7,580 nt of DNA, from NCBI GenBank assembly GCA_009910795.1, contig VMEE01000080.1, forward strand, positions 1 through 7,580, read 5' to 3'. This DNA is from Dehalobacter sp. CP. GTDB lineage: Bacteria; Bacillota_B; Desulfitobacteriia; Desulfitobacteriales; Syntrophobotulaceae. The translations under genes were made by a program, and so were the position numbers. Positions within the stretch are counted from its first letter, which is position 1; every line of letters starts with the position of its first letter. A model generated the notes under the pieces. It was given only the letters and a program-made list of their open reading frames with translations. It made no database searches and was not told the DNA's origin. This document shows positions 5,386 to 7,580 of this stretch, one piece after another.

Positions 5386-7580
5386 ACAGCTCTGAGCAGT
5401 GAGTAGATAGTCGCCATCCTGCCAGGGTTTGTGTACCTCTTGGCGCTAAACTCTGCGATCTTGCGCCCCCTGGCCTCACCGAACCCGTCCACCATGTTGC
5501 GATCGGTTGTCGCCAGAAATCGCAGCCAGTGATAACCCACTATAGGCATTGCAGCAACATGCTCCTGGATGAAAGTCAGAGCAGTCAGGTCTTCGGGTCG
5601 GGTCCAGGTGAGATTGAGCACGCGGGCACTGGTCGAGGCCTCCTCCGGCCGGATCTCTCCAGTTATGATAGGCAGGCAATTGAAGACTCTCGAGTCCCTT
5701 AGACCCCCGTCTTTCTTGCCACGTTGCTTCTCTCGCCCCTCGATCACAGCCTGGATTGTGGAGATGTACTGCAGGCCGTCCTTTTCGTTGACTGTCTTGA
5801 CATTGTCGAGGATTTGTGGAAGAATACCGGCATTGGCGAAGACCTCCAGGGTTGCGACCTGGGTTGCCCCGGCCTTCCCGTGCTTGAGGATAGATTCGTC
5901 ATCGAGATATCCGGTGCCATAGACTGAAAGAGCCGCCTGAGCCACAGAGGTTTTGAGGGATCCGGTCAGGCCCCACAGGGCGACACCAAAACGATCGTTG
6001 TTATGCCACCTGGCAAATGCCGGTCCCCCCAGGATTGCGGCCACCAGGACCGGACTAAGCTCGTGAATGCTGAGGAGCTTTCTCAAACATTCCTTCGCAG
6101 CCTCGATATCACCATCACGGACTTCTGCCGGAGTCATTGGCGAGAGCCTGAATTCTACGTCCGCCACAAGGTTGACGCCAGGGACAAGCGGCACGGAACC
6201 GTCCCAGGCGGGCACTTCGACCCGCCTTAATAGACGGGTATTTTTGGTGAGCCTCTGGACTGTCTCAAAATCCAAGTGGCCAATGCGATTGCGGGCACCG
6301 AATGCATTTATAAGTGCAGCTCGGAATTTGCGGGGGTCCGCCAGGGCTGAGGCAGGCAGCGTAAATGATACCTCCCTATGGTCTTTTGCGCCCAGGCCTT
6401 TGAAACAGAACTCGGTTTCATTATTAGCTACTGTCTCGGTATGAATGCAAACAGCACAATCAGATAGCCACTTTAGGACCTTTTGACCGTCCTTACTGCA
6501 TTCGACTTTTTTTATAGAACCACTATTATCCAAACCGACGCTTCCGGCAGAGTCCTCTAGTGAGACCCCTCGTATGGTTGGTCCTTGTGCAATGTCGACC
6601 TCTTCCTCTGAGACCAGGCCCCTGAAGACAGCATGTTTGAACGTCTTTTGAACGGTCGCCCAGTCTTTCAGTGCACCGGAACCGGCCTCCTCCCACTGCA
6701 CGGCTCCGCACTCACAAGCCAGCCAGAGCCATGCGTCCCCACCGCTATTGATGCCATTGTGCATATAGGCCCAGATGCCCTTTGCCGGGTTTACGACCAG
6801 GTTCTTGCCTGAGGTGCTGCCCAGCGTGGGATGAGGTCCGAAGAGCTGGCCTCCCGAATCAGTAAAGCCCGAGGTGTCAATTACCGTCAGGATATCCAGA
6901 GATGGGAATCTGCCCCTCCCTCCGCGTCTGATGGCATCGGATACCTTCTCAGTGGCTCCACTTACCAAGAGCGGCTCCAGGGCCACTCGGAGTTCCTCTG
7001 TAATATCTTGTCTCGGAAAGCAGAACTCCTCGACCTTCTCACCGGTGATCGTCAGATGCCGCCCAGATTCGTATAGCTCCAGGCCATTGAAGGCAGACAG
7101 TCCCTTTTCCAGCTTCTCGCGGGCCTTGGGCTTCGAAGTCAGTATGCGCTCTTTGCTCTCCTCGGGAAGATCGTCTTGGGGGCCATAGGCAAAGACCTTA
7201 TCCTGCCCACCTGGGAGCCGTCCCCATACAAAAAATCGGAGGCCGCACTTCGAGGGGGACACTTCAGTATAAAAAGGTCGAACTTCATTGAGGAATTCCT
7301 CCGCCCATGGACTTACCAGCCCCGTCTCCGGATCTCTGCATGCATCGAGGTCACCACCCAGAGTCTGCGGGCCGTCCTGCCCATTCCTGGCCACCAGGAA
7401 GCCGATTCCATCCACCGGCCGGTAGACTCCGGCGTGATAGACCTTAACACCTCTCTGTAAGGCGTCCAGGGCTTCGTCGAAGGTCAGCCAATCTTGACTG
7501 TGGAGTGGCCAGCCTGTAGCAGTATAGCTGTTCTTGCGCCCGGCATCTCTGATGTAGGGTTGCTTTTCGGCTCGGATGCA
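5280..7580 (-). CDS. Primase-polymerase/AAA+ helicase replication protein, 5' end beyond window
   Basis: This is the main replication enzyme of the element, predicted to make primers or copy DNA and to unwind it. The frame stays open to the right edge, so the GTG at 7415 is internal. From the edge, residues about 1-50 include QDWLTFDEAL, typical of the lead-in to NrS-1-type PrimPols. GIGFLV and GDLDACRDPETG (75-87) give the catalytic DxD. SPSKCGLRFF (108-117) occupies motif II but has Arg where His is usual. LYESGRHLTITG (168-179) matches motif III. Residues about 225-300 (GPHPTLGSTSGKNLVVNP, then GIWAY and GGDAWLWLA) follow a CHC2-like primase zinc-module pattern without its cysteines. The helicase core has Walker A GLTGSLKTS (537-545), a Walker B-like ILDN (590-593), PIITGE (637-642) and an Arg-finger region STSARV. 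After NP (718-719) this frame runs into 47 unlikely residues, while the real continuation is in the -1 frame. Confidence 0.88.
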   Translation of the reverse strand, partial: CIRAEKQPYIRDAGRKNSYTATGWPLHSQDWLTFDEALDALQRGVKVYHAGVYRPVDGIGFLVARNGQDGPQTLGGDLDACRDPETGLVSPWAEEFLNEVRPFYTEVSPSKCGLRFFVWGRLPGGQDKVFAYGPQDDLPEESKERILTSKPKAREKLEKGLSAFNGLELYESGRHLTITGEKVEEFCFPRQDITEELRVALEPLLVSGATEKVSDAIRRGGRGRFPSLDILTVIDTSGFTDSGGQLFGPHPTLGSTSGKNLVVNPAKGIWAYMHNGINSGGDAWLWLACECGAVQWEEAGSGALKDWATVQKTFKHAVFRGLVSEEEVDIAQGPTIRGVSLEDSAGSVGLDNSGSIKKVECSKDGQKVLKWLSDCAVCIHTETVANNETEFCFKGLGAKDHREVSFTLPASALADPRKFRAALINAFGARNRIGHLDFETVQRLTKNTRLLRRVEVPAWDGSVPLVPGVNLVADVEFRLSPMTPAEVRDGDIEAAKECLRKLLSIHELSPVLVAAILGGPAFARWHNNDRFGVALWGLTGSLKTSVAQAALSVYGTGYLDDESILKHGKAGATQVATLEVFANAGILPQILDNVKTVNEKDGLQYISTIQAVIEGREKQRGKKDGGLRDSRVFNCLPIITGEIRPEEASTSARVLNLTWTRPEDLTALTFIQEHVAAMPIVGYHWLRFLATTDRNMVDGFGEARGRKIAEFSAKRYTNPGRMATIYSLLRAVWLCSVSRLLEKCSWSSQKGSSQASTWPLRSRAEW
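5363..5430 (-). promoter_or_regulatory. Candidate programmed -1 frameshift signal
   Basis: AAACCCT at 5430-5424 is an XXXYYYZ heptamer exactly in phase (A AAC CCT in the helicase frame). After eight bases comes a hairpin at 5415-5363: GGCG pairs with CGCC, ACTCAC with GTGAGT, and CAGAGC with GCTCTG around the loop TGTATG, 16 base pairs in all with one bulge and one internal loop. An alternative lower stem, GGCGACT with AGTCGCC, is a perfect 7 bp. A -1 slip here joins the helicase to its winged-helix arm. A one-base deletion in a CCCC run would produce the same frame change, so recoding is not proven. Confidence 0.55.

Noticed and set aside
5280..7415. Replication gene starting with GTG at 7415
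   Set aside because: The frame is open to the right edge, and the upstream residues (including QDWLTFDEAL and YHAGVYRPVDG) belong to the PrimPol lead-in, so 7415 is internal.

Overview
This window most likely comes from an archaeal virus or provirus, probably of a methanogen in the Methanosarcinales (Methanothrix-like). That assignment is inference. It rests on purine-rich BRE plus TATA promoter geometry with a leaderless start, oligo-T termination, a DUF6788-like small protein of a type common in those archaea, and a zinc-ribbon miniprotein of archaeal style. No 16S or host gene is present to confirm it. All supported genes lie on the minus strand, so transcription runs from the right edge to the left.

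Right half (about 7580 to 4372): a very large replication protein, cut by the right edge. It has an archaeo-eukaryotic primase-polymerase domain of the NrS-1/PrimPol type, a cysteine-free relative of the primase zinc-ribbon module, and a DUF927/D5-like AAA+ helicase core. A C-terminal arm carries two winged-helix-like segments joined by a low-complexity linker. The arm is in the -1 frame relative to the helicase. The crossover has every formal element of a programmed -1 frameshift: an in-phase A AAC CCT heptamer, an 8-nt spacer and a 16-bp hairpin. The same crossover would also result from loss of one C. The DNA encoding the linker is packed with GTGGAG/CTCCAC repeats next to an AT-rich tract, resembling an iteron origin inside a replication gene, as in the lambda O gene.

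Middle (4375 to 1205): a tightly packed run of a 137-aa CxxC protein, a 54-aa helical protein, a 43-aa arginine-rich protein, a terminase small subunit, and a terminase large subunit divided into separate ATPase and RNase H-fold nuclease genes. An unknown 184-aa protein and an oligo-T terminator follow. Most junctions overlap (ATGA, ATGTTGA), which indicates a translationally coupled replication and packaging operon. No portal or capsid gene follows the terminase inside the window.

Left part (1185 to 1): a separate unit with its own promoter, whose TATA box sits between two 16-bp inverted operator-like arms. It drives a DUF6788-like protein. Further left are a doubtful 61-aa ORF, a clear 49-aa zinc-ribbon miniprotein, and an AT-rich non-coding end with a weak interrupted dyad.
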